A DNA stretch of 64,000 nt, from the NCBI GenBank assembly GCA_963777905.1, contig CAVZSM010000002.1:124001-188000 (forward strand). Direction: 5' to 3'. Below the pieces are notes generated by a model that worked only from the letters and a program-made list of their open reading frames with translations, was not told where the DNA came from and made no database searches. Both the position numbers and the translations under genes were made by a program. The DNA is from Trebonia sp963777905. GTDB taxonomy: Bacteria; Actinomycetota; Actinomycetes; Streptosporangiales; Streptosporangiaceae. Positions within the stretch are counted from its first letter, which is position 1. Each line of letters begins with the position of its first letter. Below, piece by piece: positions 49,324-61,757 of the stretch.

Positions 49324-49337
49324 GGCGGGCCCGGGGG

Positions 49338-49598
49338 CTAGCCCTCGGTTTGCTCCACCTTGAGCAGCCGTTCCCTGGTCTCGCGCAGCGCGATCGACAG
49401 CGGCTTCTCCTGGACGCGCGTCTCGACGAGCGGGCCGACGTACTCGAGCAGGCCCTCGCCTAGCTGCGAGTAGTACGCATTGATCTGGCGTGCCCGCTTG
49501 GCCGCCATGATGACGAGCCGGTACTTGCTGTCCACGACGTCGAGGAGCTCGTCGATCGGCGGGTTGATGATGCCGTCTGCGGCGGGGGTCCCTGCCAC
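49338..49598 (-). CDS. rpoZ: RNA polymerase omega subunit
   Basis: 86 residues. PPIDELLDVVDSKYRLVIMAAKRARQIN is the typical omega segment that binds the beta' tail. Fourteen bases before coaBC and 11 after gmk, in the usual gmk-rpoZ-coaBC order. Confidence 0.97.
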   Translation of the reverse strand: MAGTPAADGIINPPIDELLDVVDSKYRLVIMAAKRARQINAYYSQLGEGLLEYVGPLVETRVQEKPLSIALRETRERLLKVEQTEG

Positions 49599-49609
49599 CT
49601 GTCGCCTTC

Positions 49610-50254
49610 CTATCGATGATTGTTAATCAACGTTACCAGTTGCCGGCACACCTCACTGACGGACGTGTTCACCAGCGTTACGTCAAACTCGCCGGCCGCG
49701 GCGAGTTCTTCCCGCGCCACCGCCAGGCGGCGTTCAACCACGTCGGGGGCCTCAGTGCCGCGGCGGGTGAGCCTGCGGACCAGTTCCTCCCAGGACGGTG
49801 GCTGCAGAAAGACGAACAAGGCGTCGTCCTTCATGACCTCGCGGACCTGCCGCGCGCCATTGAGGTCGATCTCGAGCAGCGTCGGCTCATCGCGCTCGAT
49901 GCGCTCACGGACCGGTTCCCGCGGCGTGCCGTATTTATTTCCCGCGAACTCGTTCCACTCCAGGAGCTCCCCGGCGGCCAGCATGCGGTCAAACTCGCGG
50001 TTGTCTACAAAGTAATATTCCCGCCCGTTCACCTCTCCCGGCCGCGGCCTTCGAGTGGTAACGGAAACGGAAATCCAGATCTCTGGACACTCACGGCGGA
50101 GTTCCGCGACGACTGTGCTCTTCCCGACCCCGGAGGGTCCGGAGAGCACAGTCAGCCGCGAATTTCTCCGTCCCGCGGGCGCGCAAGCCCCGCTGGGCGC
50201 CGCGCCCTTGGCGGCAACCGCCTCGCGCGCCTTACCGTCGGGGGAGAAAGCCAT
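49610..50254 (-). CDS. gmk: Guanylate kinase
   Basis: Phosphorylates GMP to GDP. 214 residues with an N-terminal extension of about 30, then P-loop SGPSGVGKST, SVTTRRPRPGEVNGREYYFV (GMP-binding) and EIDLNGARQV. ATG at 50254. Confidence 0.97.
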   Translation of the reverse strand: MAFSPDGKAREAVAAKGAAPSGACAPAGRRNSRLTVLSGPSGVGKSTVVAELRRECPEIWISVSVTTRRPRPGEVNGREYYFVDNREFDRMLAAGELLEWNEFAGNKYGTPREPVRERIERDEPTLLEIDLNGARQVREVMKDDALFVFLQPPSWEELVRRLTRRGTEAPDVVERRLAVAREELAAAGEFDVTLVNTSVSEVCRQLVTLINNHR

Positions 50255-50298
50255 GCCCTCGTGCCCGCGGCGGCCGCTCGCGAAGCCGGTTACCAGCG

Positions 50299-50619
50299 TC
50301 AGATGTCCGCACCGAACTCCTGCTCAAGCGCGGCGCGCTGGTTGGCGCCAAGCCCGCGCACCCGGCGGGACTCGGCGATGCCGAGCCGCTCCATGATCTG
50401 CTTCGCGCGGACCTTGCCCACGCCAGGCAGCGACTCAAGCAGAGCGGAGACCTTCATCTTGCCAATCACGTCGTCCGTTGATCCGTCCTTGATCACCTCG
50501 GACAGCGTGACTGCACCGCGCTTGAGGCGATTCTTAACCTCGGCGCGTTCCTTACGCGCTATCGCCGCCTTCTGCAAGGCATCGGCGCGCTGCTGGGGAG
50601 TGAGGGGAGGAAGAGCCAC
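50299..50619 (-). CDS. mihF: Integration host factor, actinobacterial type
   Basis: 106 residues: ALPPLTPQQRADALQKAAIARKERAEVKNRLKRG, then the H2TH-like segment LLESLPGVGKVRAKQIMERLGI. A small nucleoid-associated protein unrelated to the enterobacterial IHF. Standard place just before gmk. An inverted repeat at 50736-50767 lies in its upstream region. Confidence 0.97.
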   Translation of the reverse strand: MALPPLTPQQRADALQKAAIARKERAEVKNRLKRGAVTLSEVIKDGSTDDVIGKMKVSALLESLPGVGKVRAKQIMERLGIAESRRVRGLGANQRAALEQEFGADI

Positions 50620-51518
50620 TCGGGGTCACCTCGGGTTTCGTTGAAAAAAAGGTTGGACGGGAGGGGAAACTAGCGAGTCAAGCACCCTTTCGGCAACGTG
50701 AATCTCAGTTTATGTCATCACAAATCCAAATATATTACTCTTAGTGCATGTTTCATTACTAAGAGTAGCCATTTGCAGGTCCTGCGCGTCTGGCGGGCTC
50801 TCGTGCCGTGATAGCCACGGACTCGTCGTTTCCCCCGAAACACTGACCCGTCTGCCGCGAATTATGCGCCATGTCCCCTTCCGAATGGACGGCGCCGCGT
50901 TCCCTTCGCCGGGGCCGGAGCCCCGCCCGCTCGAACCGCCGCGTGCGCCGTTTGCGCCGGTGGATCGGGCGCCCGGGCCGCCTAGCGCGCGACCGGCCGT
51001 CGCCACCGCGATTGCCGGGCGACGGACGTGCCGGACGCCCGGCACGGGCACCACCGACGTGCTAACAATACACGCAACAGGGCTGCCCTGACGGGACGCC
51101 GCGAAAACGTATTCCCGCCGCGACGCCTCTCGTGAGGCACGAATCATCGGCCGCCGTCTATTCATGGCGCGCCCGCACGCGCCGCCTCATGGAGGCCGGC
51201 GACATATGTGATTTCTGTGATTGAATTGCCGCTTTTCTCATGCCACGGATGTTCAGACGCTAGCCTTCTCCCGGCTCTTGGCAGGAGATTTTACCCACCG
51301 CGGCGTGTCCATCACAGTACCGGACCGACAATCGCCGCCGGCGAGGTTTGTCGTACTGGCCATAATCTCCGCCGGCCGCGGCACCGTCTGGTGCCCGTGG
51401 GGCAACGGTTCCGCTTTGCTTGCTCGCGAGATATCGCGACTTTCTGACGCTTTCAACCGCGGATTCGCGCGCAATTGCGTGCCAGTCACGGCCGGCCGTA
51501 CGAGGCCAGGACTCCGGC
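50620..51518. other. 899-base gap without a gene between pyrF and mihF
   Basis: No open frame here has a ribosome site or recognisable protein. The part next to mihF (50640-50770) is AT-rich, as expected for its promoter, and holds a 10-bp perfect inverted repeat (TACTCTTAGT, 50736-50745 and 50758-50767). The rest is somewhat lower in GC than the neighbours. A long gap at this point is unusual, since pyrF and mihF usually lie close together. Confidence 0.55.
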
Positions 51519-52244
51519 TTAACGCGGGACCGAACCCGACACCGCGCGGCGCAGCGAGGCGGCCACGGCGGCCGCGGCGGCGCCCGGGTCCGGCGCCCTG
51601 GTGATCGGGCGGCCGATGACGAGCAAGTCGGCCCCGGCCCTGAAGGCCTCCTCTGGCGTCGCCACCCGCGCCTGGTCGTGCTGGTCGGCTCCGGCCGGGC
51701 GGACGCCCGGCGTGATCAGGACGACGTCCGGCCCGACCTCGGCGCGGACGGCGGCGACCTCGTGCGGCGAGCAGACCAGCCCGCGGGCGCCCGCCTCGAC
51801 CGCCAGCACGGCCATCCGGCGGACCACGTCGCTGACCGACCCGGGCATCCCGAGAGCGGCGAGGTCGCCGGCGCCCATCGAGGTGAGCACGGTCACCGCC
51901 GCCACGCACGTCCCCGGCGCCGCCGCGTCCACGGCCGCCCGGATCATGTCGGTGCCGCCGGCCGCGTGCACGGTCAGGATCTCCGGCCGCAGCCGGGACA
52001 CGGCACGGGCCGCGCCGGCGACCGTCGCAGGGATGTCGTGCAGCTTGAGGTCGAGAAACACCTCGACGCCGCTCGCGCCGCGGACCGTGGCCACCACGTC
52101 GGGCCCGTAGCGCAAATAGAGCTCCAGGCCTATCTTGACCGTGGACACGTGCGGGGTGACGAGTGCCGCCCACCGCGCCGCGGTGTCCAGGTCCGGCGCG
52201 TCGAGCGCAACGGCGACCGGTGCTGGCCTTCCTGGCCTTTGCAC
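51519..52244 (-). CDS. pyrF: Orotidine 5'-phosphate decarboxylase
   Basis: Last step of UMP synthesis. 241 residues: VAVALDAPDLDTAARWA, the catalytic DLKLHDIPAT, LTVHAAGGTDMIRAA and ITPGVRPAG. GTG at 52244 has GAGGAG 7 bases upstream and gives the family N-terminus; the frame is open to 52304. Last gene of the pyr operon. Confidence 0.94.
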   Translation of the reverse strand: MQRPGRPAPVAVALDAPDLDTAARWAALVTPHVSTVKIGLELYLRYGPDVVATVRGASGVEVFLDLKLHDIPATVAGAARAVSRLRPEILTVHAAGGTDMIRAAVDAAAPGTCVAAVTVLTSMGAGDLAALGMPGSVSDVVRRMAVLAVEAGARGLVCSPHEVAAVRAEVGPDVVLITPGVRPAGADQHDQARVATPEEAFRAGADLLVIGRPITRAPDPGAAAAAVAASLRRAVSGSVPR

Positions 52245-52319
52245 GCCAGTCTCCTCTCTCCGGGGACGACCCGGATTCATCCGGCGGGGTTGCTCTTCCT
52301 CCATGCGCCGTACCTGCCG

Positions 52320-53279
52320 TTACGCCCAGCTGTGCCGCTGGGAGGCGCTCCCGGCTGACTGGTGCGCGCCTCCTACGATGTCTGTCACGCGGTCTACCCC
52401 GCGGGAGGCGAGTTCTTCCTCAAGCTCCCGCTGAATTCGTGAGCAAGCCGAAGGATCGTGGAAGAGCACCGTTCCCACGGCCACCAGCGACGCCCCGGCG
52501 AGCAGGAATTCCAGCGCGTCCCGCCCGGTCCGCACCCCGCCGGTGCCGATGAGCGGCACGTCGGGCAGCGCCTCGCGGACCTGCCAGACGCAGCGCACCG
52601 CGACCGGGCGGATCGCAGGACCCGACAGCCCGCCGTAGAGCCCCGCGAGCGCGGGTCGTACGGTCACCGGGTCGATGACCAGGCCAGGCAGCGTGTTGAT
52701 CAGGGACAGCCCGTCCGAGCCCGCCGACACGCAGGCCTTCGCCACGCTCACGATGTCGGTGACCTCCGGTGACAGCTTCGCGAACACCGGGATGTCGTAC
52801 CTGGCGCTGCCGCGCACCGCCGCCACCACCTCCCCGGCCGCGCCGGGGTCGAGGGCGAACGGCCGCCCGGCGGCCGCGGCGTCCGGGCAGCCGAGGTTCA
52901 CCTCGATCGCGGTCACGCCCGCGGCGTCGGACAGCCGGGCGGCGAGCTCGCCGTACTCGCGCGCGCTGTGGCCCGCCACGGACACCACGGCGCGCGCGCC
53001 GCGGGACAGCAGCCACGGCAGGTCACGCCGCAGGAACCCGTCGAGGCCCGGCCCCTGAAGTCCCCCGGCGGACAGCAGGCCGCTCGGCGTTTCGGTCAAC
53101 CGGGGCGCCGGGTTGCCCGCCCGCGGCTCAAGCGTCACCGACTTGGTGATCACCGCGCCGATCCGCGCCACGTCGGTGAACTGGGCGAGCTCCCGGCCGG
53201 CGCCCGCGCACCCCGACGCCGTGAGGATCGGGCTCGGCAGGTCCACGTGACCGATCTTGGTTCGCAGGTCAGCCGGCAC
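52320..53279 (-). CDS. pyrD: Dihydroorotate dehydrogenase, class 1B catalytic subunit
   Basis: 319 residues. It has LPSPILTASGCAG, GAVITKSVTLEPRAGNPAPRL, EVNLGCPD, PVFAKLSPEVTD and the FMN phosphate site GTGGVRTGRDALEFLLAGAS. The catalytic base is Cys or Ser in class 1; the Cys of GCPD is in the expected region. GTG at 53279 overlaps the pyrK end by 11 bases. Class 1B enzymes need PyrK, whose gene is frameshifted here. Confidence 0.94.
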   Translation of the reverse strand: MPADLRTKIGHVDLPSPILTASGCAGAGRELAQFTDVARIGAVITKSVTLEPRAGNPAPRLTETPSGLLSAGGLQGPGLDGFLRRDLPWLLSRGARAVVSVAGHSAREYGELAARLSDAAGVTAIEVNLGCPDAAAAGRPFALDPGAAGEVVAAVRGSARYDIPVFAKLSPEVTDIVSVAKACVSAGSDGLSLINTLPGLVIDPVTVRPALAGLYGGLSGPAIRPVAVRCVWQVREALPDVPLIGTGGVRTGRDALEFLLAGASLVAVGTVLFHDPSACSRIQRELEEELASRGVDRVTDIVGGAHQSAGSASQRHSWA

Positions 53280-54169
53280 TGGACCGCTCCCCCGTCGGGG
53301 TGGCCGGGGTACCCGCGCGAGGCTTCCAGCCCGGGGCGCCGAGTGCGTCGAAGGGGATCGTGCCCACGTCATCCCAGCGCACCAGGTCGCCGCGGAACAC
53401 GGGCCCGTCCACGCACGCCCGCACCATCCTGGTGATCCCGTCGTTGCCCACGGCGGGCAGCACGCAGCCCATGCACAGCCCGGTCCCGCAGATCATCGCC
53501 GGCTCCGACACCAGCGCCTGCACCGGGATCTCGTACCGCCCGGCCAGCGCGCACACCGAGCGCAGCACGCCGAGCGGCGCGGACGCGTAGATCACGTCGG
53601 TGCGGGCCTGCGCGACGACGGTCGGCAGCACGTCCGCCACCGAGCCGCGGGCGCCGAGCGACCCGTCCGCGGTCGTGACCACGGCGGACCGGCCGGTGCG
53701 CCGCGCGGTCAGCGCCCCGAACACCCGGTCCGCGCTCTCCGCGCCCAGCAGGAAGTCCGCGGCGCAGTTCCGGTCGGCCAGCCGCGACGCCAGCGCGAAC
53801 AGCGGCGCGGCGCCGGATCCCACCCCCAGCAGCAGGCAGGACACGGGCTCGCGCGGCACGGGGAAGGGGCGGCCAAGCGGTCCCACCACGTCAAGCACGT
53901 CCCGCGCCCGGCAGTCCGCGAGCCACTGCGCGCCAGGCTCGCGCGCCAGGAACACGAACTCGACCGTGCCGCCGTGGTCCGGCCGCACGTCGTGCACGGA
54001 GAACGTCCGCCGCGCCAGCATGGACGACGAGGGGCCGCCCACCGCCACCGCGATGAACTGGCCAGGGCGGAACCTGGTCGCGATCGCCAGGCGCGACCAC
54101 CGTCATGGCCACGTACGCGTCAACCCGGCGCACCGTGAGCACCGTCCCGCGCACCTGAACCGGCGCCAC
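53269..54169 (-). pseudogene. pyrK: Dihydroorotate dehydrogenase electron-transfer subunit, frameshifted as given
   Basis: The FAD/2Fe-2S subunit that lets PyrD use NAD. The C-terminal part (53269-54085) has FSVHDV, LLGVGSGAAPLFALA and the cluster Cys motif CGTGLCMGCVLP. The N-terminal part, from GTG at 54169 with AGGAGG upstream (or ATG 54199), reads VQVRGTVLTVRR...MTVVAPG in a different frame. Removing one base near 54086 joins VVAPG directly to IATRFRPGQF, the FAD-binding motif of the family. So the gene carries one extra base: a real mutation or a sequencing error. Confidence 0.85.
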
Positions 54170-54220
54170 CCCGCTGCCCTCCTGATCGCCTCGCGCCATC
54201 CCGCAACCCGCCGACGACGC

Positions 54221-57535
<3,315 letters not shown>

Positions 57536-57573
57536 GGGCTGCTCCCGTCGTTCCGGCAGCGCGGGAAGGCGGT

Positions 57574-57625
57574 CGATGGGCCATTGACCGCCATAGAAGG
57601 GGGACGATGGGCCATTCACCGCCAT
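57574..57625. repeat. 21-bp direct repeat in the carA-carB gap
   Basis: CGATGGGCCATTGACCGCCAT at 57574-57594 recurs at 57605-57625 with one difference (C for G). It lies upstream of carB and contains an extra in-frame ATG for it. No known regulator site is recognised. Confidence 0.8.
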
Positions 57626-57643
57626 CGCGGGGCTGGGGTGGCG

Positions 57644-58828
57644 TCATCGGGCGTTGTCCATCAGGGCGGCGAACTGGTCGAAGAGGTCTACCGCGTCGTG
57701 CGGGCCGGGGGCCGCCTCGGGGTGGTACTGGACGCTGAAGGCGGGGCGGTCTAGGAGGCGGATGCCCTCGACCACGCCGTCGTTGAGGTTGACGTGGCTG
57801 ACCACGGCCTCCCCGTACGGGGTGCCGAACGGCTCCGGGAGGGCTGGGGGGCACGGGGCGCCCCATGCGCTGCCGGGGATCGCGGCTGGTGTCGCCCTCA
57901 GGGCGGCGGCGGCCGCGAAGCCGTGGTTGTGGCTGGTGATGTACACCCGGCCGGTGGCCAGGTCCATGACCGGCTGGTTCACGCCGCGGTGCCCGTAGCG
58001 CAGCTTGTACGTGCTGAGCCCGATCGCCCGGCCGAGGATCTGGCTGCCGAAGCAGATGCCGAACACCGGCACGCCGGCCTCGAGCACCCCGCGCATCGCG
58101 GCGACCGCGTACCCGGCCGCGGCCGGGTCTCCTGGCCCGTTGCTGAAGAACACCCCGTCGGGGTCGGTGGCCAGGATCTCCCCGGCGGTGACCGTCGCGG
58201 GCAGCACGCGGGCCTCCATGCCGCGCATGGCCATGTTCCGCGGGGTGGCGGCCTTGATGCCGAGGTCGACGGCGGCAACCCGGTACCTGGTCGCGGTGCC
58301 GTCGGGCGGGCTGACCGTGTAGGGGTGCGGCGTGGTCACGGTCCTGGCCAGGTCGGCGCCGGTCATGCCGGGGCTGGCCAGCACCCGGTCGAGCAGCCGC
58401 CGCGGGTCATCCTCCACGGTGGAGACGGCGGCGCGCATCGCGCCCTGCTCCCTGATCCGCATGGTCAGCGCCCGGGTGCCCGGCACGGCGATGCCGGGGA
58501 TGCCGTGGGCCTTGAGCTCGTCGTCCAGGCTGCGACGGGCCCGCCAGCTCGAGGCGAGCCTGGACGGCTCGCGGACCACGTAGCCGCTGACCCAGATCCG
58601 GTGCGATTCCGGGTCCTCGTCGTTGACCCCGGTGTTCCCGATGTGCGGTGCGGTCATCGCCACGATCTGCCCGGCGTACGACGGGTCGGTCAGCGTCTCC
58701 TGATAGCCGGTCATCGCGGTGTTGAAGACCATCTCGCCGAACGTCTCGCCGCTCGCGCCGAAGCCCTCGCCGCGCAGCGTCGTGCCGTCCTCGAGCACCA
58801 GGATCGCGGGCTGGGCACCGCTCGTCAT
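57644..58828 (-). CDS. carA: Carbamoyl-phosphate synthase small (glutaminase) subunit
   Basis: 394 residues. N-terminal domain LVLEDGTTLRGEGFGA, GEMVFNTAMTGYQE; C-terminal class I glutaminase with the Cys nucleophile in GICFGSQILGRA (usual GICLGHQ) and the His/Glu of YHPEA. An extra loop of about 15 residues (PGSAWGAPCPPALPEP) precedes the HVNLNDG motif. ATG overlaps the pyrC stop by 4 bases. The small membrane-protein gene often found between pyrC and carA is missing. Confidence 0.96.
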   Translation of the reverse strand: MTSGAQPAILVLEDGTTLRGEGFGASGETFGEMVFNTAMTGYQETLTDPSYAGQIVAMTAPHIGNTGVNDEDPESHRIWVSGYVVREPSRLASSWRARRSLDDELKAHGIPGIAVPGTRALTMRIREQGAMRAAVSTVEDDPRRLLDRVLASPGMTGADLARTVTTPHPYTVSPPDGTATRYRVAAVDLGIKAATPRNMAMRGMEARVLPATVTAGEILATDPDGVFFSNGPGDPAAAGYAVAAMRGVLEAGVPVFGICFGSQILGRAIGLSTYKLRYGHRGVNQPVMDLATGRVYITSHNHGFAAAAALRATPAAIPGSAWGAPCPPALPEPFGTPYGEAVVSHVNLNDGVVEGIRLLDRPAFSVQYHPEAAPGPHDAVDLFDQFAALMDNAR

Positions 58829-60123
58829 CGTGTCACCTTCCCGTCCAGCACCGTGGCCGCGCCGCGCAGGAACGTGGCGTGCACCCGCCCGGGCAGCGCC
58901 ATGCCCGCGAACGGGCTGTTGCGGCTCTTGGAGGCGTGCGCGGCCGGGTCCACGGCCTCGGCGGGCGCGGCCGCGTCGTACAGCGTGAGGCTGGCCGGGC
59001 TGCCCGGCGCCACCGGCTGGCCGTGGCCGGGCAGCCGGCCGATCGCGGCCGGGCGGCGCGACATGCGGTCCGCGACGCCGGCCCAGTCGAGCAGGCCGGT
59101 GTCCACCATCGCGAGCTGCACCACGCGCAGCGCGGTCTCCAGGCCGGTCATGCCGTTCGCGGCGGCCGCCCACTCGGTCTCCTTGGCCTCGACCGGGTGC
59201 GGCGCGTGGTCGGTGGCCACGCAGTCGATGGTGCCGTCGGCCAGCCCCCGGCGCAGCGCGTCCACGTCGGCGCTGGTGCGCAGCGGCGGGTTGACCTTGA
59301 ACACGGTGTCGTACCCGCCGGCCAGGTCGTCGGTGAGCAGCAGGTGGTGCGGGGTCACCTCGGCGGTCACCTGCCAGCCCTTGGACTTGGCCCAGCGGAC
59401 GATCTCCACCGAGCCGGCCGTCGAGACGTGGCAGACGTGCAGCCGCGAGCCGGTGTGCGCGGCGAGCAGGCAGTCGCGCGCGATGATCGCCTCCTCGGCG
59501 GCGGCCGGCCAGCCGGGCAGGCCGAGCCTGCTGGCGACCTCACCCTCGTTCAGCTGGGCGCCTTCGGTGAGCCGCGGCTCCTGGGCGTGCTGCGCGATCA
59601 CCCCGTCGAACGCCTTCACGTACTCCAGGGCCCGGCGCATCAGCAGCGGGTCGGCAACGCAGTCGCCGTCATCGGAGAACACCCGGACCGCCGCGGCCGA
59701 GTCGGCCATCGCGCCGAGCTCCGCGAGCTGCCTGCCGTTCCGGCCCACGGTGACCGCGCCGACCGGGCGGACGTCGGCGTACCCGGCCTGCTGGCCGAGC
59801 CGCCAGATCTGCTCGACGACCCCGGCGGTGTCGGCCACCGGCTCGGTGTTCGCCATCGCGTGCACCGCGGTGTAGCCGCCGAGCGCGGCGGCCCTGGTGC
59901 CGGTCTCCACCGTCTCGGCGTCCTCGCTGCCCGGCTCGCGCAGGTGCGCGTGCAGGTCCACGAGGCCGGGCAGCGCGATCAGCCCCTGGGCGTCGAGGAC
60001 GCGCGCCGTCGGCGCGGCGATGCCCGCGCCGACGGCTACGATCTCGCCGCCGTCGAGGTGGATGTCCGCGGCGCCCGGGCCGCCCGCGATCGAGACGCCC
60101 TTGATCAGCCATTCCTCGGTCAT
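58825..60123 (-). CDS. pyrC: Dihydroorotase
   Basis: 432-residue zinc amidohydrolase forming dihydroorotate. It shows the metal motif DLHAHLREPG, HAMANTEPVAD, CHVSTAGSVE, KVNPPLR and the late Asp in VATDHAPH. ATG at 60123 lies in an ATGA overlap with pyrB; the open frame continues upstream only as a shadow of pyrB. Confidence 0.96.
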   Translation of the reverse strand: MTEEWLIKGVSIAGGPGAADIHLDGGEIVAVGAGIAAPTARVLDAQGLIALPGLVDLHAHLREPGSEDAETVETGTRAAALGGYTAVHAMANTEPVADTAGVVEQIWRLGQQAGYADVRPVGAVTVGRNGRQLAELGAMADSAAAVRVFSDDGDCVADPLLMRRALEYVKAFDGVIAQHAQEPRLTEGAQLNEGEVASRLGLPGWPAAAEEAIIARDCLLAAHTGSRLHVCHVSTAGSVEIVRWAKSKGWQVTAEVTPHHLLLTDDLAGGYDTVFKVNPPLRTSADVDALRRGLADGTIDCVATDHAPHPVEAKETEWAAAANGMTGLETALRVVQLAMVDTGLLDWAGVADRMSRRPAAIGRLPGHGQPVAPGSPASLTLYDAAAPAEAVDPAAHASKSRNSPFAGMALPGRVHATFLRGAATVLDGKVTR

Positions 60124-61076
60124 GCCGCCGCCCCCTCGCCGGCACCGCCGAGTAGCAGGTAAAGAACGGCCATCCGGACGATGACCCCGTTGCTCACCTG
60201 CGCCACGATCGTCGACCGCGGCGAGTCCGCGACCTCGGCGGCGATTTCCACGCCGCGGTTCATCGGGCCCGGGTGCATCACGATCGCGTGCTCGGGCAGC
60301 AGCGCCATCCGCCCGGTGTCGAGCCCGTACCGGCGCCGGTACTCCCGGATGCTCGGGAAGTACGCCGCGCTCATCCGCTCCTGCTGCACCCGCAGCATCA
60401 TCACCACGTCGGCCTTGCGGAGCTCCGCGTCCAGGTCGTAGCTGACCTTGCACGGCCAGCTCTCGACCGCGTACGGCATCAGCGTCGGCGGGGCCACCAG
60501 CGTCACCTCGGCCCCGAGCGTGCTGAGCAGCAGCACGTTGGACCTGGCCACCCGGCTGTGCAGCACGTCGCCCACGATCGTGACCCGCAGCCCGTCCAGG
60601 CCCATGCCGCGGCCCCGCTCGCCATCCCCGACGAGCCGCTGGCGCATCGTGAACGCGTCCAGCAGCGCCTGGGTGGGGTGCTCGTGGGTGCCGTCCCCTG
60701 CGTTCACCACGCTGCCGGTCACCCAGCGGGCCAGCGTGTGGGCGGCGCCGGACGCGCTGTGCCGGATGATCACCGCGTCCGCGCCCATCGCCTCCAGGGT
60801 CAGCGCGGTGTCCTTCAGGCTTTCGCCCTTGGCCACGCTCGACCCCTTGGCGGAGAAGTTGATCACGTCCGCGGACAGCCGCTTCGCGGCCGCCTCGAAC
60901 GAGGTCCTTGTCCTGGTGGAGTCCTCGTAGAAGCAGTTGACGACCGTCAGGCCGCGCAGCGTCGGGAGCTTCCTGATCGGCCGGCCCGCGACGCTGGCGA
61001 GTTCGGCCGCGGTGTCCAGGATGAGGATCGCGTCGTCGCGGCTCAGGTCGGCCGCGGAGATCAGGTGCCGGTTCAC
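60120..61076 (-). CDS. pyrB: Aspartate carbamoyltransferase catalytic subunit
   Basis: 318 residues. Carbamoyl-phosphate loop STRTRTSFE, IIRHSASGAAHTLA, GDGTHEHPTQALLDAFT and the aspartate-binding HPGPMNRGVEI are present. No regulatory pyrI is seen. ATG overlaps the pyrR stop by 4 bases. Confidence 0.97.
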   Translation of the reverse strand: MNRHLISAADLSRDDAILILDTAAELASVAGRPIRKLPTLRGLTVVNCFYEDSTRTRTSFEAAAKRLSADVINFSAKGSSVAKGESLKDTALTLEAMGADAVIIRHSASGAAHTLARWVTGSVVNAGDGTHEHPTQALLDAFTMRQRLVGDGERGRGMGLDGLRVTIVGDVLHSRVARSNVLLLSTLGAEVTLVAPPTLMPYAVESWPCKVSYDLDAELRKADVVMMLRVQQERMSAAYFPSIREYRRRYGLDTGRMALLPEHAIVMHPGPMNRGVEIAAEVADSPRSTIVAQVSNGVIVRMAVLYLLLGGAGEGAAA

Positions 61077-61714
61077 CGGTCACCCTCCCCGAGCAGCACC
61101 GAGTCCTCGCCGTCGATCTCCGTCAGGTGCACCCGCACCACCTCGCGGTGCGCCGTCGGCAGGTTCTTGCCCACGTAGTCGGCGCGGATCGGCAGCTCCC
61201 GGTGGCCGCGGTCGACCAGCACGGCGAGCTGCACGGCGCGCGGCCTGCCGAGATCGTTGAGCGCGTCAAGCGCGGCGCGCACGGTCCGCCCGGAGAACAG
61301 CACGTCGTCGACCAGCACGACCGTCTTGCCGTCCACCCCCTCGGGCGGCACCTCGGTCCGCCGCAGCGCGCGAGCCGGGCGCAGCCGCAGGTCGTCGCGG
61401 TGCATGGTGACGTCGAGCGAGCCGTACGGCGCCGCGGTGCCCTCGAACTCACCGATCCGCGCCGCCAGCCGGCGGGCCAGGTAAACCCCGCGGGTGGGGA
61501 TGCCGAGCAAGACAACCCCCTCGCCACCGTGCGTGCGTTCCAGGATCTCGTGCGCGATACGGCTCAGCGCGCGACGGATCTCCTCGGGAGTGAGCACCGC
61601 TTTCCAGCCACCGCCAGCGGCCTGGCCGGGGTCTGGGGCCTGCGCGGCGCTCGCGGCGCCGGGGACACTAGGGGCACTCGACTCGTGACCTGGTTCTGGC
61701 CTCATCGCGCACAC
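61073..61714 (-). CDS. pyrR: Bifunctional pyr operon regulator / uracil phosphoribosyltransferase
   Basis: 213 residues, longer at the N-terminus than most (about 35 extra, Ala/Pro/Gly-rich). It has LTPEEIRRALSRIAHEI, GIPTRGVYLARRLA and the PRPP motif VVLVDDVLFSGRT. PyrR binds leader RNA in the presence of UMP/UTP. GTG at 61714 follows AAGGAGG; ATG at 61705 is the alternative. First gene of the pyr operon. Confidence 0.95.
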   Translation of the reverse strand: MCAMRPEPGHESSAPSVPGAASAAQAPDPGQAAGGGWKAVLTPEEIRRALSRIAHEILERTHGGEGVVLLGIPTRGVYLARRLAARIGEFEGTAAPYGSLDVTMHRDDLRLRPARALRRTEVPPEGVDGKTVVLVDDVLFSGRTVRAALDALNDLGRPRAVQLAVLVDRGHRELPIRADYVGKNLPTAHREVVRVHLTEIDGEDSVLLGEGDR

Positions 61715-61721
61715 CAGTCAC

Positions 61722-61757
61722 GACCTCCTTCCCCGTCTCACGGGACGGTCCTTAAAG
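61722..61757 (-). promoter_or_regulatory. PyrR-binding leader hairpin covering the pyrR ribosome site
   Basis: The minus strand reads CCTTTAAGGACCGTCCCGTGAGACGG followed at once by GGAAGGAGG. The hairpin CCGTC...GACGG with a CCGTGA loop resembles the conserved PyrR binding loop of actinobacterial pyrR leaders, and the Shine-Dalgarno starts at its foot. Binding of PyrR should block translation of pyrR and, by coupling, the operon. Confidence 0.65.

Noticed and set aside
50710..51165. Open frames on both strands in the pyrF-mihF gap
   Set aside because: Pro/Arg-rich translations without start signals or family resemblance; codon pattern does not look selected.
54080..54095. Programmed ribosomal frameshift in pyrK
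   Set aside because: No slippery heptamer or following pseudoknot is evident; a simple indel or sequencing error is more likely.
58825..61083. Open frame making pyrC 752 residues long
   Set aside because: The upstream part is pyrB read in the wrong frame; the ATG at 60123 matches the dihydroorotase N-terminus and overlaps pyrB by ATGA.
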